Below are positions 52,389 through 60,944 of a stretch of DNA of 64,000 nt, piece by piece. The position numbers were made by a program, and so were the translations under genes. Below the pieces are notes generated by a model. The model searched no databases. It worked only from the letters and a program-made list of their open reading frames with translations, and was not told the origin of the DNA. Position 1 is the stretch's first letter, and the number at the start of each line of letters is the position of its first letter. Origin of the DNA: Leptobacterium_A meishanense (GTDB taxonomy: Bacteria > Bacteroidota > Bacteroidia > Flavobacteriales > Flavobacteriaceae); contig NZ_JBBEXE010000006.1 in the NCBI RefSeq assembly GCF_037645805.1, forward strand, positions 124,001 through 188,000, read 5' to 3'.

Positions 52389-53397
52389 CACCCGCACATT
52401 ACAAGATCGTGTCTTTTTAGTTATAAAAGGGCTTGCTATGGGCGCTGCTAATAAGGTGCCGGGGGTTTCAGGCGGTATAGTAGCTTTCGTAGCTGGATTT
52501 TATGAAGAATTCATATACTCATTAAGAAAAATTAACGGAAAAGCATTCAAATTACTTATTAATGGACGGTTTAATAGTTGCTATCGTTATATCAATGGGC
52601 GGTTTTTAGGATTGCTTATGTTGGGGATGCTCATTAGTTACTTCAGTGTTTCCAAACTGTTAGACTATTTCATCGAAAAAAAAGAACTTTTTGTATGGGG
52701 AAGCTTTTTTGGCATGATCATCGGTTCTATTTATTATATCTCTAAAGATTTTCGGCACTGGAACAGAAAAACAATCACCTCATTTATTATTGGTATCACT
52801 ATTGGGATATCCATAAGTTTCCTTGATCCTGCCAAGGAAAACACCAATTTGTTGTTTATATTCCTCTGTGGAATTATTAGTGTTTCCGGAATGACACTTC
52901 CTGGATTGTCTGGATCGTTCATCCTTATCCTTTTAGGAAATTACGTCCTCTTACTGGTAGATTCTGTAAACGCCCTTTATGATACCTTTGCCGAATTGTT
53001 TAGAGGCGATTTCAGCTTTGTTAACAATCAGGAGCGTCTAAGTGTACTAAAAATATTAGGTGTATTTACAATAGGGTCACTCACAGGTTTAGTTACCTTT
53101 TCACATTTGCTTTCTTATGTATTAAAACATTTTAAAAACAATACTACTGCACTCATCATAGGTTTCATTTCGGGTTCTCTGGGAGTGGTATGGCCCTGGA
53201 AAAAAACTGTTTTTAAAACCTCAGAGCCCGGAGCATATATACTCGACAGTAATGGCGATAAAATCATCCAAAACTACCAACGCTATATTCCTGATTTTAC
53301 AACTATGGAAACCTGGTACACCTTCGGGTTTATTATCTTTGGAATCCTTATTGTCCTCTCATTAGAATGGTATGGAAGAAGAACTCAAAAAAAATAG
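52381..53397 (+). CDS. DUF368 family polyprenyl-phosphate transporter (PopT-like), copy 2
   Basis: 338 residues from the ATG at 52381, which overlaps the last eight bases of copy 1 (a longer frame starts at 52360 but this overlap is the likely start). Signatures GLAMGAANKVPGVSGGIVAFVAGFYEEFI and MTLPGLSGSFILILLGNY match copy 1, but the two proteins differ widely elsewhere, so the duplication is old. The 3' end overlaps aroE by 26 bases. It probably acts with or as an alternative to copy 1 in lipid-carrier recycling. Confidence 0.9.
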   Translation: MHNTRTLQDRVFLVIKGLAMGAANKVPGVSGGIVAFVAGFYEEFIYSLRKINGKAFKLLINGRFNSCYRYINGRFLGLLMLGMLISYFSVSKLLDYFIEKKELFVWGSFFGMIIGSIYYISKDFRHWNRKTITSFIIGITIGISISFLDPAKENTNLLFIFLCGIISVSGMTLPGLSGSFILILLGNYVLLLVDSVNALYDTFAELFRGDFSFVNNQERLSVLKILGVFTIGSLTGLVTFSHLLSYVLKHFKNNTTALIIGFISGSLGVVWPWKKTVFKTSEPGAYILDSNGDKIIQNYQRYIPDFTTMETWYTFGFIIFGILIVLSLEWYGRRTQKK

Positions 53398-54127
53398 CCA
53401 TTTATTCGGTTTGATCGGAAAAAATATTTCTTATTCCTTTTCCAAAAAATATTTCAATAAAAAGTTTGAGGCACTAAGTCTGGAAGAATACCAGTATACA
53501 AACTTTGACATCCCTTCTATTAAATACTTCACCGCCATCATCCAGGAATACCAAAACCTCAAAGGGTTAAATGTTACCATTCCATATAAAGAACAGATCT
53601 TCCCTTTTTTAGATGTTATTGAGCAAGAAGCCTTTGAAATAGGTGCTGTAAATACTATTAAAATTGAAAATGGAAAACTAAAAGGATATAACACTGATTT
53701 TTATGGATTCCTTGCGTCCATTCAACCACACATACAACCACATCATAAAAAAGCACTCATATTGGGTACTGGCGGGGCTTCAAAAGCTATCGTTCATGCA
53801 TTTAAGAAATTAAATATCGAATGCTCACTTGTTTCCAGAACCCCGAGAAAAGGCTGGTTTGACTATAATGACCTAAATTCAGCCATACTGAAAGAACATA
53901 CTATTGTGGTTAACTGTACCCCATTAGGTACTCACCCAAAAACAGCAGAAAAACCAGCCATTCCATACAATTATATTACCGCGTCACACTTATTATACGA
54001 TTTGATATACAACCCAACTAAAACAGCTTTTTTGAAGCAAGGTGAAGAAAGAGGTGCAATAATTTGTAATGGGTTGAAAATGTTAGAACTCCAGGCAGAA
54101 AAAGCATGGGAACTATGGAATTCTTAA
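53372..54127 (+). CDS. aroE: Shikimate 5-dehydrogenase
   Basis: 251 residues, slightly short for the family (about 270). It reduces 3-dehydroshikimate with NADPH in aromatic amino-acid synthesis. Motifs: GLIGKNISYSFSKKYFN (substrate Ser region), GLNVTIPYKE (catalytic Lys), GAVNTI, the NADPH loop ILGTGGASKAI and NCTPLGTHP. Its start lies within the end of the preceding DUF368 gene. Confidence 0.95.
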   Translation: MEEELKKNSHLFGLIGKNISYSFSKKYFNKKFEALSLEEYQYTNFDIPSIKYFTAIIQEYQNLKGLNVTIPYKEQIFPFLDVIEQEAFEIGAVNTIKIENGKLKGYNTDFYGFLASIQPHIQPHHKKALILGTGGASKAIVHAFKKLNIECSLVSRTPRKGWFDYNDLNSAILKEHTIVVNCTPLGTHPKTAEKPAIPYNYITASHLLYDLIYNPTKTAFLKQGEERGAIICNGLKMLELQAEKAWELWNS

Positions 54128-54245
54128 ACCCGGTATGTTTATAACCGTATTTTTTCATGGGTTTTTTTAAAATCTTTTGCTATTTTAATCGTTGTTAGTA
54201 TCTTTCACTTTCTAAGTGGTGATGAATTTAAATATGTATTGAATT

Positions 54246-56165
54246 ATGCTAGATGAACAAAAGGATAACCTGCCGGAGGCAGATGGAAAAAAAGAAGAAT
54301 TAAAAGAAGTAAATTCGGAAGAAACAAAAGCTTCAAACAAAGAAGCGGAAAAGCAAATTTTAGAAAGTGATAATGATCCGTTGAATGAAATTGACGAATC
54401 AAATGCCGAAGATGCTGAAGACGAAGCTGTAAATGAGCGTCATACCATTCCTATGCCTGATTACCATGCCATGAGCATGGAAAAATTAATTGAAGAGCTG
54501 GAAAAGCTCGTCAAAAATGAAAAGGTACAGGCTATTAAAACTCATGTAGATAACATTAAACATGAGTTTGATGCAAAGTTCCAAGAACTTCTTGAGCAAA
54601 AGAAAGATGATTTTATAAATGATGGGGGCAATGAAATTGATTTTAGATACACCTCTCCATTAAAAACCAGGTTTTACAAAAGCTATTCCGAATACAAAGA
54701 AAAACGGAACCAATATTATAAAAACCTAGAGAAAAGCCTTAAAGAAAATCTTTCAAACCGATTAGCCATCATAGAAGAGCTCAAAGGGCTTATCAATGTA
54801 GAAGAAAATATCAATACCACTTATAAACATTTCAAGGAGCTTCAGGAAAGATGGTACAATGCAGGATCCGTTCCTAAGGTCAATTATAATGATTTATGGC
54901 GTACATACCACCACCATGTTGAAATTTTTTATGATTTTCTGGACTTAAACCGTGAATTAAGAGATCTTGATTTTAAACACAATCTGGAAGAAAAAGAAAA
55001 AATTATTACTAAAGCAGAAGCGCTTATTGAAGAAGAAGACATTCCTAAAGCATTTCGTGAGTTGCAAATTCTTCATAAAATATGGAAAGAAGAAATTGGG
55101 CCTGTTGACAGAGAGCACAGAGAAGATGTATGGAACCGTTTTAGCAATGCCACAAAAGCTATTCACGACAAACGCCAAGAATATTACAAAAACATAGATG
55201 CCGTATATGAAGCTAACTTGGTAAAAAAGCAAGAAGTAATAGCACAGATAGATGCCATAACTTCAAAACCTGTTAATACACATAGTGAGTGGCAAAATCA
55301 AATCAAAAAAATTGAAGCGCTCAGGGAAGCCTTTTTCAATATTGGAAAAGTTCCGAGAAAAGAAAGCAACACAAACTGGTCCCGTTTCAAAGAAGCCGTC
55401 AGGGCATTCAATCGAAACAAAAATGCATTCTATAAAAACCTAAAAAAAGAACAGCAAAAAAATTATGAGAAGAAACTAGAACTAGTAGAAATTGCTGAAG
55501 CAAATAAAGACAATGAAGATTGGGAAACAGCTACCGAAATCTATAAAAAAATCCAACAAGATTGGAAAAAAATAGGGCATGTCCCCAGAAAATTATCCGA
55601 TGAAATATGGAAACGCTTCAAAGAAGCCTGTAATCATTATTTTGATCGGCTCCATGCACAACGAAATAAAAGTAGTGAAGAAGAACTAGAAGCTTATAAC
55701 AACAAGAAAGCCTTTATTGAAACCCTTAAGGATGTTGAATTATCAGGAGATAAAGAAACTGATATGGCGATGCTTCAAGAGCATATAGCTAATTGGAAGA
55801 CCATGGGTAAGGTGCCTTACCATAAACGAGCTATTGAGAATACATTTTATGACACATTGGACAAACTGTTTAAAAAACTAGGACTCGATAAAAAAGAAGC
55901 TACACTCATTAAATATAACAATAAGCTAGAACAACTTGCAAATTCAAATAACGAAAGGGCTATTGAAAATGAAAAAGTCTTTATAAAACGTAAAATTGAA
56001 GAACTAAAAGCCAAAGTACGGCAATTCGAAAATAACATGCAGTTCTTCTCAAACACCTCTAACGATAACCCCATGTTGAAAGATGTGGTGAATACCATTG
56101 AGCAACATAAAGAGTCGCTTGCACTGTGGAAAGCCAAGCTAAAACAGTTAAAAAGCATGGATTAA
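54246..56165 (+). CDS. DUF349 repeat protein
   Basis: 639 residues. An acidic, disordered N-terminus (1-75; KEELKEVNSEETKASNKEAEKQ) precedes about five to six DUF349 helical repeats marked by the recurrent W(K)xIGxVPRKxxxxIWxRFKxA pattern (for example DWKKIGHVPRKLSDEIWKRFKEACNHYFD), and a C-terminal coiled coil (about 580-639). DUF349 proteins are widespread in Bacteroidota and Actinobacteria; molecular function is not settled. It is preceded by a 118-bp gap after aroE. Confidence 0.88.
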   Translation: MLDEQKDNLPEADGKKEELKEVNSEETKASNKEAEKQILESDNDPLNEIDESNAEDAEDEAVNERHTIPMPDYHAMSMEKLIEELEKLVKNEKVQAIKTHVDNIKHEFDAKFQELLEQKKDDFINDGGNEIDFRYTSPLKTRFYKSYSEYKEKRNQYYKNLEKSLKENLSNRLAIIEELKGLINVEENINTTYKHFKELQERWYNAGSVPKVNYNDLWRTYHHHVEIFYDFLDLNRELRDLDFKHNLEEKEKIITKAEALIEEEDIPKAFRELQILHKIWKEEIGPVDREHREDVWNRFSNATKAIHDKRQEYYKNIDAVYEANLVKKQEVIAQIDAITSKPVNTHSEWQNQIKKIEALREAFFNIGKVPRKESNTNWSRFKEAVRAFNRNKNAFYKNLKKEQQKNYEKKLELVEIAEANKDNEDWETATEIYKKIQQDWKKIGHVPRKLSDEIWKRFKEACNHYFDRLHAQRNKSSEEELEAYNNKKAFIETLKDVELSGDKETDMAMLQEHIANWKTMGKVPYHKRAIENTFYDTLDKLFKKLGLDKKEATLIKYNNKLEQLANSNNERAIENEKVFIKRKIEELKAKVRQFENNMQFFSNTSNDNPMLKDVVNTIEQHKESLALWKAKLKQLKSMD

Positions 56166-56179
56166 AACTGCTCTACCCT

Positions 56180-56857
56180 ATGAGATTTCGACTATTTAAA
56201 AATATGAGCTGGAAGTATGCCATTGGCGAAGTTTTATTGACTTTTATTGCCATTAACCTCGCCATCGCTTTTAACAATTGGAATGAAGGCAAAAAGGCAG
56301 AAAAAGTAGAACAGGAACTCTTAAAAGAACTTAAAGAAAACCTTAAACGTGACTTAACTGATTTAGATGAAAACATTAATGGCGGTTATACATTTAGGAT
56401 TCAAAAAAGGCAAGAGCTAATTGAACTTTTTTCTGAAAATACTCTAGAAAATGAAAAAGGGATTAAAAATATTTTGGGCTCACTTTTCAGTACAACTATT
56501 TTTATAACCAATGATGCGGCCTTTCATAATTTAAAGTCACAGGGGTTAAACATCGTAACAAATACTTCGTTAAGAAATGCTATAACTGCTTATTATGACA
56601 CACGGGTAGAATGGTTCAAAGTTAACGAACAGGATTACCTCGATTACCATAAACAATACCTCTTGCCTGTGTTGGTCGAAAGTTTATTTAACGAGAATGA
56701 TGAAATAGCCGTATTATTGGAAAAACACCCTCATTTCATAAACCATTTAAAATGGTTACAATTCATAGAAAAAAGCATATTAGCGTATTCCCAATCTTTA
56801 AAAAAAGACATTGAAGCGCTTATTTTACAAATTGATGACGAAATAAAGAATAAGTAA
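56180..56857 (+). CDS. DUF6090-like single-pass membrane protein
   Basis: 225 residues from the ATG at 56180 (MRFRLFKNMSWKYAIGEVLLTFIAINLAIAFNNWNEGKK); the longer frame starts inside the DUF349 gene. One N-terminal membrane helix (about 13-31) with the family-typical NW(N/K)E sequence after it, then a long helical, probably extracytoplasmic domain. Proteins of this kind are abundant in flavobacteria, often in multiple copies; function unknown. It follows the DUF349 gene by 14 bp and converges with the 91-residue gene. Confidence 0.8.
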   Translation: MRFRLFKNMSWKYAIGEVLLTFIAINLAIAFNNWNEGKKAEKVEQELLKELKENLKRDLTDLDENINGGYTFRIQKRQELIELFSENTLENEKGIKNILGSLFSTTIFITNDAAFHNLKSQGLNIVTNTSLRNAITAYYDTRVEWFKVNEQDYLDYHKQYLLPVLVESLFNENDEIAVLLEKHPHFINHLKWLQFIEKSILAYSQSLKKDIEALILQIDDEIKNK

Positions 56858-56864
56858 ACAGGAA

Positions 56865-57140
56865 TTATGCGCTTCCCAGCTTATTTAGCTTTTCTACTAA
56901 CTTTTTACTTTTAGCTTCCAGTTCGGCACTTACTGCTTTAAGATGGGCTTTTCTGTTGGCTACACTTTTATCATTTACCTTTACAATGAGTTCGTCAAAG
57001 ACTTGAATAGCTTCATCAATAATGGCATCCCCTTCTTTAGAAGGTGGTTTTAGGGTCGCCATTTCTGAAATGTACACTGCATCAATAATATCGCCCAGTA
57101 CATTGTTTATGTCTCGTTTTAAATCTCTGATACTTGCCAT
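56865..57140 (-). CDS. Small conserved helical protein, unknown function
   Basis: 91 residues, all-helical and rich in Lys/Glu/Ala, without signal or membrane segment (MASIRDLKRDINNVLGDIIDAVYI... EAKSKKLVEKLNKLGSA). I recognise it only as a conserved flavobacterial small protein. It has its own gap of 37 bp to manA upstream and converges with the DUF6090-like gene (seven bases between stops). Function unknown. Confidence 0.75.
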   Translation of the reverse strand: MASIRDLKRDINNVLGDIIDAVYISEMATLKPPSKEGDAIIDEAIQVFDELIVKVNDKSVANRKAHLKAVSAELEAKSKKLVEKLNKLGSA

Positions 57141-57177
57141 AACTATTTTGTTTTTATGATTTATTGATTTTTTTCAT

Positions 57178-58149
57178 TTATATATATACCTCCAAAAGTT
57201 TTACTCCGGATAGCGAATCGATATGCAACCGTTCTGTGTTGGCAGGTATTAATATCGTTTCCCCTTTTTTTATTTTTTCACTTCCATATTCATTTTTGAG
57301 AATGGCTTCTCCCCTCACACACATATAAATCGTAAAAGAACCTCTGTCGGTTATATCAGTAGTATAATGCCCTTCTATATCCAAATAATTAGTAATAAAA
57401 TAAGGGCACTTAACTACTGCATTAGAAGTGTTTTGTTGTTTTTCATATGGCATTTTAAAATCCTCCTTTTTTTCATAATCAATGGCATCTAATGCCAGTG
57501 CAGTATGGAGTTCACGAGTATTTCCATCCTTGTCTTTCCTCTCCCAATCATATACACGATATGTAATGTCCGATGTTTGCTGTATCTCTGCCAGCAATAC
57601 ACCTGCCCCTATAGCATGTATTTTCCCTGTATTGATAAAAAATACATCCCCCTCTTTAACTTTTTCATAATTAAGGAGCTCTGGAAGTGAGTTGTTTTCA
57701 AGGTGCATTACATACTCCTGCTTTGTAACATCCTTGTTAAAACCCACTATAAGCTCTGCACCTTCATCCGCATGCATAATGTACCACATTTCTGTTTTTC
57801 CAAATGAATTGTGGCGTTTCATTGCCAATTCATCATTGGGGTGTAATTGAATGGAAAGGTCCAACTTAGCATCAATAAACTTTATCAATATCGGAAAGTC
57901 ATTCCCAAATTTCTTGTACACACGATTGCCCATAAGTTTTCCCTGATAGGTCTCTATTAATTCTAACAAGGAAATTCCTTTGAGCTTTCCGTTAGCTACT
58001 TCGGAGATAGCACCCTCTACTGCAGAAATTTCCCAACTCTCCCCTATGGTGTCACCCTGGACAGGCTTTTCCAGTACATCTTTTAGTTTTGCACCTCCCC
58101 AAAGACGTTCTTTAAAAATCGGTTCAAACTTTAATGGATAGAGGTTCAT
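57178..58149 (-). CDS. manA: Mannose-6-phosphate isomerase, class I
   Basis: 323 residues, the short type I form. It interconverts fructose 6-phosphate and mannose 6-phosphate for GDP-mannose and glycan synthesis. Zinc-site motifs are visible: SIQLHPNDELA (Q101, H103), KTEMWYIM (Glu ligand) and FFINTGKIHAIGAGVLLAEIQQTSDITYRVYDW. The start is one base past the bcp stop, so it is translationally coupled to it. Confidence 0.93.
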   Translation of the reverse strand: MNLYPLKFEPIFKERLWGGAKLKDVLEKPVQGDTIGESWEISAVEGAISEVANGKLKGISLLELIETYQGKLMGNRVYKKFGNDFPILIKFIDAKLDLSIQLHPNDELAMKRHNSFGKTEMWYIMHADEGAELIVGFNKDVTKQEYVMHLENNSLPELLNYEKVKEGDVFFINTGKIHAIGAGVLLAEIQQTSDITYRVYDWERKDKDGNTRELHTALALDAIDYEKKEDFKMPYEKQQNTSNAVVKCPYFITNYLDIEGHYTTDITDRGSFTIYMCVRGEAILKNEYGSEKIKKGETILIPANTERLHIDSLSGVKLLEVYI

Positions 58150-58605
58150 TTACGCCTGTGTTTTTAATGATTCCAATGCTTTTTTTATATGATCAGTAGC
58201 CTTCATACTATTGAATACCATAATTACTTTTCCTTCCTTATCAAAAACATAGGTCTCCCTCCCAGGAAACAACCCAAAAAAATTGGCAGGTACACCAAAT
58301 TGTTTTCGTACTTTTTTATCAGGATCGGCCAATAAAATAAATGGTAAATGATAGCTGTTAGCAAATTTTTTGTGGCTTTTGGAGGAATCAGAGCTAATCC
58401 CTATTACTTCTGCACCCATATCTTTAAAGTCTTGGTAAGCATCTCGAAATGAACACGCTTCTCTAGTGCATCCGGGGGTGTAATCCTTCGGATAAAAGTA
58501 AACTACAAAGGGTTGCTTTCCTACCAACTGGGTACTGCTAAAATCGTTTTCCTCCTGATCTTTCAGCGTGAATTCAGGGATGGTATCACCTATAGATAAA
58601 CTCAT
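58150..58605 (-). CDS. bcp: Thioredoxin-dependent peroxiredoxin, BCP family
   Basis: 151 residues. It reduces hydroperoxides using thioredoxin. The peroxidatic cysteine is C46 and the probable resolving cysteine C51 in YPKDYTPGCTREAC, the arrangement of atypical two-Cys BCP proteins. It overlaps the queD gene by four bases and abuts manA, forming a queD-bcp-manA operon. Confidence 0.94.
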   Translation of the reverse strand: MSLSIGDTIPEFTLKDQEENDFSSTQLVGKQPFVVYFYPKDYTPGCTREACSFRDAYQDFKDMGAEVIGISSDSSKSHKKFANSYHLPFILLADPDKKVRKQFGVPANFFGLFPGRETYVFDKEGKVIMVFNSMKATDHIKKALESLKTQA

Positions 58606-59015
58606 ACCGCTCCTTTATAAGTTACAAAATTTCTGGGGGTTTCATATAGCACGACTTCTAAATCCAATTTATTGTCCACGTGCTTTCTAAGACGGCTCCA
58701 TATAACTACTGCAATGTTTTCAGCAGTAGGATTAAGTGATTTAAATTCAGGAACTTCTAGATTCAGGTTTTTATGGTCAAAAGCACATTCTATTTCCGTA
58801 TAAATTAGTTTCTTAAGAACCGCTATATCCATTACATATCCTGTTTTCTCGTCTACTTCCCCTGTCACACCTACAATCAATTCATAATTATGCCCATGAT
58901 AATTTGGATTGCTGCATTTTCCAAAAATTGCTGCATTTTCCTTGTCAGTAAGCTCTTTTATATGCAAACGGTGAGCTGCATTAAAATGTGCTTTTCTATA
59001 CACCGTTACCCTCAT
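58602..59015 (-). CDS. queD: 6-carboxytetrahydropterin synthase (QueD/PTPS family)
   Basis: 137 residues. Zinc ligands H15 (FNAAHRLH), H40 and H42 (NYHGHNYE), catalytic C34 (FGKCSNPNYHGH), and later the ECAFDHKNLN and PTAENIAVVIW motifs are all present. A Cys at position 34 favours the queuosine enzyme QueD rather than PTPS-III of folate synthesis. No other queuosine genes are in the window. It starts an operon with bcp and manA. Confidence 0.93.
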   Translation of the reverse strand: MRVTVYRKAHFNAAHRLHIKELTDKENAAIFGKCSNPNYHGHNYELIVGVTGEVDEKTGYVMDIAVLKKLIYTEIECAFDHKNLNLEVPEFKSLNPTAENIAVVIWSRLRKHVDNKLDLEVVLYETPRNFVTYKGAV

Positions 59016-59086
59016 TTTAACCTCAATTTTTTACCGGTATAAGATACATACATATCAGGTGATTTCCAATCCTTTTTCTTTTCACT

Positions 59087-59094
59087 TATTTTTG
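59087..59094 (+). promoter_or_regulatory. Promoter -7 element (TATTTTTG)
   Basis: TAnnTTTG 23 bp before the ATG of the alpha/beta hydrolase gene, in the divergent gap to queD. Confidence 0.45.
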
Positions 59095-59117
59095 TCGCTG
59101 TAAAGAACTATAAAACC

Positions 59118-59978
59118 ATGAAACTACTCAAAAAAATCCTTAAATATACATTGCTTGTATTAGGTTTCGTTTTTATTGTTTTACTGGTTTTGTTTTATAG
59201 GTTCTCCGCCCCAAAAACCAATGAAGCCATCCAAGATTTCTTTTCTGATGAAGGCCATGGGGCAACTATTCGTTATCTGGAGTTTGAAAACAAGAATGTC
59301 AGGGTTGTAACAACTGAAAAAGCTGCTAATGACAGCCTTCCTACCATTATTTTTATTCATGGGTCTGTAGGTTCTTCTATGGATTTTAAAAAGTATATGG
59401 TTGACCCAGAATTGAATAATAAAGCACATCTGATCGCTTATGACCGGATTGGTTATGGTGAGGAACAAACCGGATCAGTCTTAAATTCTATTGAGAAAGA
59501 AACAGCATTACTCCGAAAAATTGCAGGCGCATATGCTTCAAAAGAGATCATCCTTGTAGGTTATTCCTATGGCGGGCCCATAGCTTTAAATTATGCATTG
59601 GAACACCCTACAAAGCATGTGGTTTTATGTGCCCCTGCTTTGTATGCAGCCCATGAAAAGATTCCCGGAATGATTAAATTATACCAATGGAAGGCAACAC
59701 GGTTTTTAGTCCCTGACATATGGAAAGGTGCATCTATAGAAAAACTTTCACATGCTCAAGATTTACGGTTATTTGAAAATTCATGGAAAAACAACATTGC
59801 TAATATTACTTCTATACATGGGGACAGTGACTGGGTAGTGCCTTATGAAAACTCCCTTGAATTACAAGGTGCATTATCAACAAAATCATTTCGTCTGGTT
59901 ACAATAGAAGGTGAAGGCCATGCATTGCTATGGACAAGCTTTGCGCTTATCAAAAAATCGTTGCTAACACTTCTTTAG
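59118..59978 (+). CDS. Membrane-anchored alpha/beta hydrolase
   Basis: 286 residues. An N-terminal uncleaved signal/membrane helix (LKYTLLVLGFVFIVLLVLFY, about 9-28) precedes an alpha/beta-hydrolase domain: FIHGSVGSSMDF (oxyanion region), YDRIGYGEE, nucleophile Ser in LVGYSYGGPIAL (about residue 156), late Asp in SIHGDSDWVVPYE and His in EGEGHALLW. Substrate unknown. The 3' end overlaps the convergent idi gene by 15 bases. Confidence 0.88.
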   Translation: MKLLKKILKYTLLVLGFVFIVLLVLFYRFSAPKTNEAIQDFFSDEGHGATIRYLEFENKNVRVVTTEKAANDSLPTIIFIHGSVGSSMDFKKYMVDPELNNKAHLIAYDRIGYGEEQTGSVLNSIEKETALLRKIAGAYASKEIILVGYSYGGPIALNYALEHPTKHVVLCAPALYAAHEKIPGMIKLYQWKATRFLVPDIWKGASIEKLSHAQDLRLFENSWKNNIANITSIHGDSDWVVPYENSLELQGALSTKSFRLVTIEGEGHALLWTSFALIKKSLLTLL

Positions 59979-60485
59979 GTATTCATAAAACCGGTCAAAA
60001 ATAATTTTGAACCAGGCAGTGTATTGTCCCGGATGTTGCTTAATAGCTTCCTTAACTGCTTCAAGAGGCATCCATTTCCAATCGGCAACTTCATTTTTAT
60101 TGATAACCGGATCATTGTTATACGTTCCTATAAGTACGTGGTCGTATTCATGTTCTGTTAAACCATTATCAAACGGGGCCTTGTATACAAAAGACAAAAG
60201 TTCTTTTAAATCGGCACTAAACCCCATTTCTTCCATCAAGCGCCTTTTTCCAGCTGCGATATTGCTCTCTCCTTCCCGTTGATGACTACAACAGGTATTG
60301 GTCCATAAACCTGGAGAATGGTACTTATCAAAAGCCCGTTGCTGTAAGAGCAGTTCGTTATGGTCATTCAATATAAAAACAGAAAATGCCCTATGCAGCA
60401 TACCTTTCTCATGCGCTTCCATTTTTGACATAAGCCCTAAGGGTTCATCATGCTTATTTACTAATATTACTTTTTCTTCAACCAT
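59964..60485 (-). CDS. idi: Isopentenyl-diphosphate delta-isomerase, type 1
   Basis: 173 residues from the ATG at 60485 (MVEEKVILVNKHDEPLG). The in-frame ATG at 60503 falls within a minus-strand promoter box (60501-60508) and is rejected. A Nudix-fold enzyme interconverting IPP and DMAPP. The catalytic Cys is in TNTCCSHQREGE and the Glu in TEHEYDHVL, with metal-ligand region GMLHRAFSVFI. No other isoprenoid genes are near. Confidence 0.95.
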   Translation of the reverse strand: MVEEKVILVNKHDEPLGLMSKMEAHEKGMLHRAFSVFILNDHNELLLQQRAFDKYHSPGLWTNTCCSHQREGESNIAAGKRRLMEEMGFSADLKELLSFVYKAPFDNGLTEHEYDHVLIGTYNNDPVINKNEVADWKWMPLEAVKEAIKQHPGQYTAWFKIIFDRFYEYLKKC

Positions 60486-60500
60486 ATTTTTGCTCCCATA

Positions 60501-60508
60501 CAAAACTA
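60501..60508 (-). promoter_or_regulatory. Promoter -7 element for idi (TAGTTTTG)
   Basis: TAnnTTTG on the minus strand 15 bp before the ATG at 60485; the leader would be about ten bases. It decides the idi start codon. Confidence 0.5.
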
Positions 60509-60890
60509 CAAAATAGCTACTTGTTTTTAATTAGTTTTTGGTTATAATATGCAATCAAAAAATAAGCCTTGCCCTCAAAAAAAATTTAAAAGCAAGGCTA
60601 TCCAAACAAATGTAAATAAAAAGATGTAAAGCAAAATGATAAGTGTATCCCTACACTTAGCGGCTAGCCTCTAGGATTGTCCATATGGACAATCCAAAGA
60701 GTCTCGCCTTGTCGGCCCCCCAACAACTAAATAAAAGCAAGTATTTCGTATACTACGTCTATATACAAAATACAATCGCTATGAAACGAATGCTATGAAG
60801 AACGACATGTAATTTGTAAAAAACATATTGACTCATAACACAATGCTAAAGTATGTATTATACATGGAACAAATGCTCTGGTTTCGCACA
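60509..60890. other. Hairpin-rich intergenic region, possible ncRNA
   Basis: No convincing gene. Four inverted repeats lie in series: AGCCTTGC/GCAAGGCT (60565-60572 with 60592-60599), TAAGTGTA/TACACTTA (60640-60659), a perfect 22-bp palindrome (60674-60695, arm GGATTGTCCAT) and GTATTTCGTATA with TATACAAAATAC (60741-60752 with 60762-60773, one mismatch). A terminator for the response-regulator gene closes the region at 60891-60919. The cluster could be a structured RNA or decayed mobile repeats. Confidence 0.45.
60674..60695. repeat. Perfect 22-bp palindrome
   Basis: The arm GGATTGTCCAT is followed directly by its exact reverse complement, with CATATG in the centre and no loop. It lies in the hairpin-rich gap between idi and the response regulator. 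It could be an operator or a cruciform-forming repeat core. Confidence 0.6.
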
Positions 60891-60919
60891 AAAAAAATAC
60901 GGTTTTACCGTATTTTTTT
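60891..60919 (-). terminator. Intrinsic terminator after response-regulator gene
   Basis: A 13-bp perfect stem AAAAAAATACGGT/ACCGTATTTTTTT with a 3-base loop, giving a T-tract on either strand. It lies 25 bp past the stop of the minus-strand response-regulator gene. Confidence 0.85.
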
Positions 60920-60944
60920 ACCTGTCTTTTTTACATTGATTATA

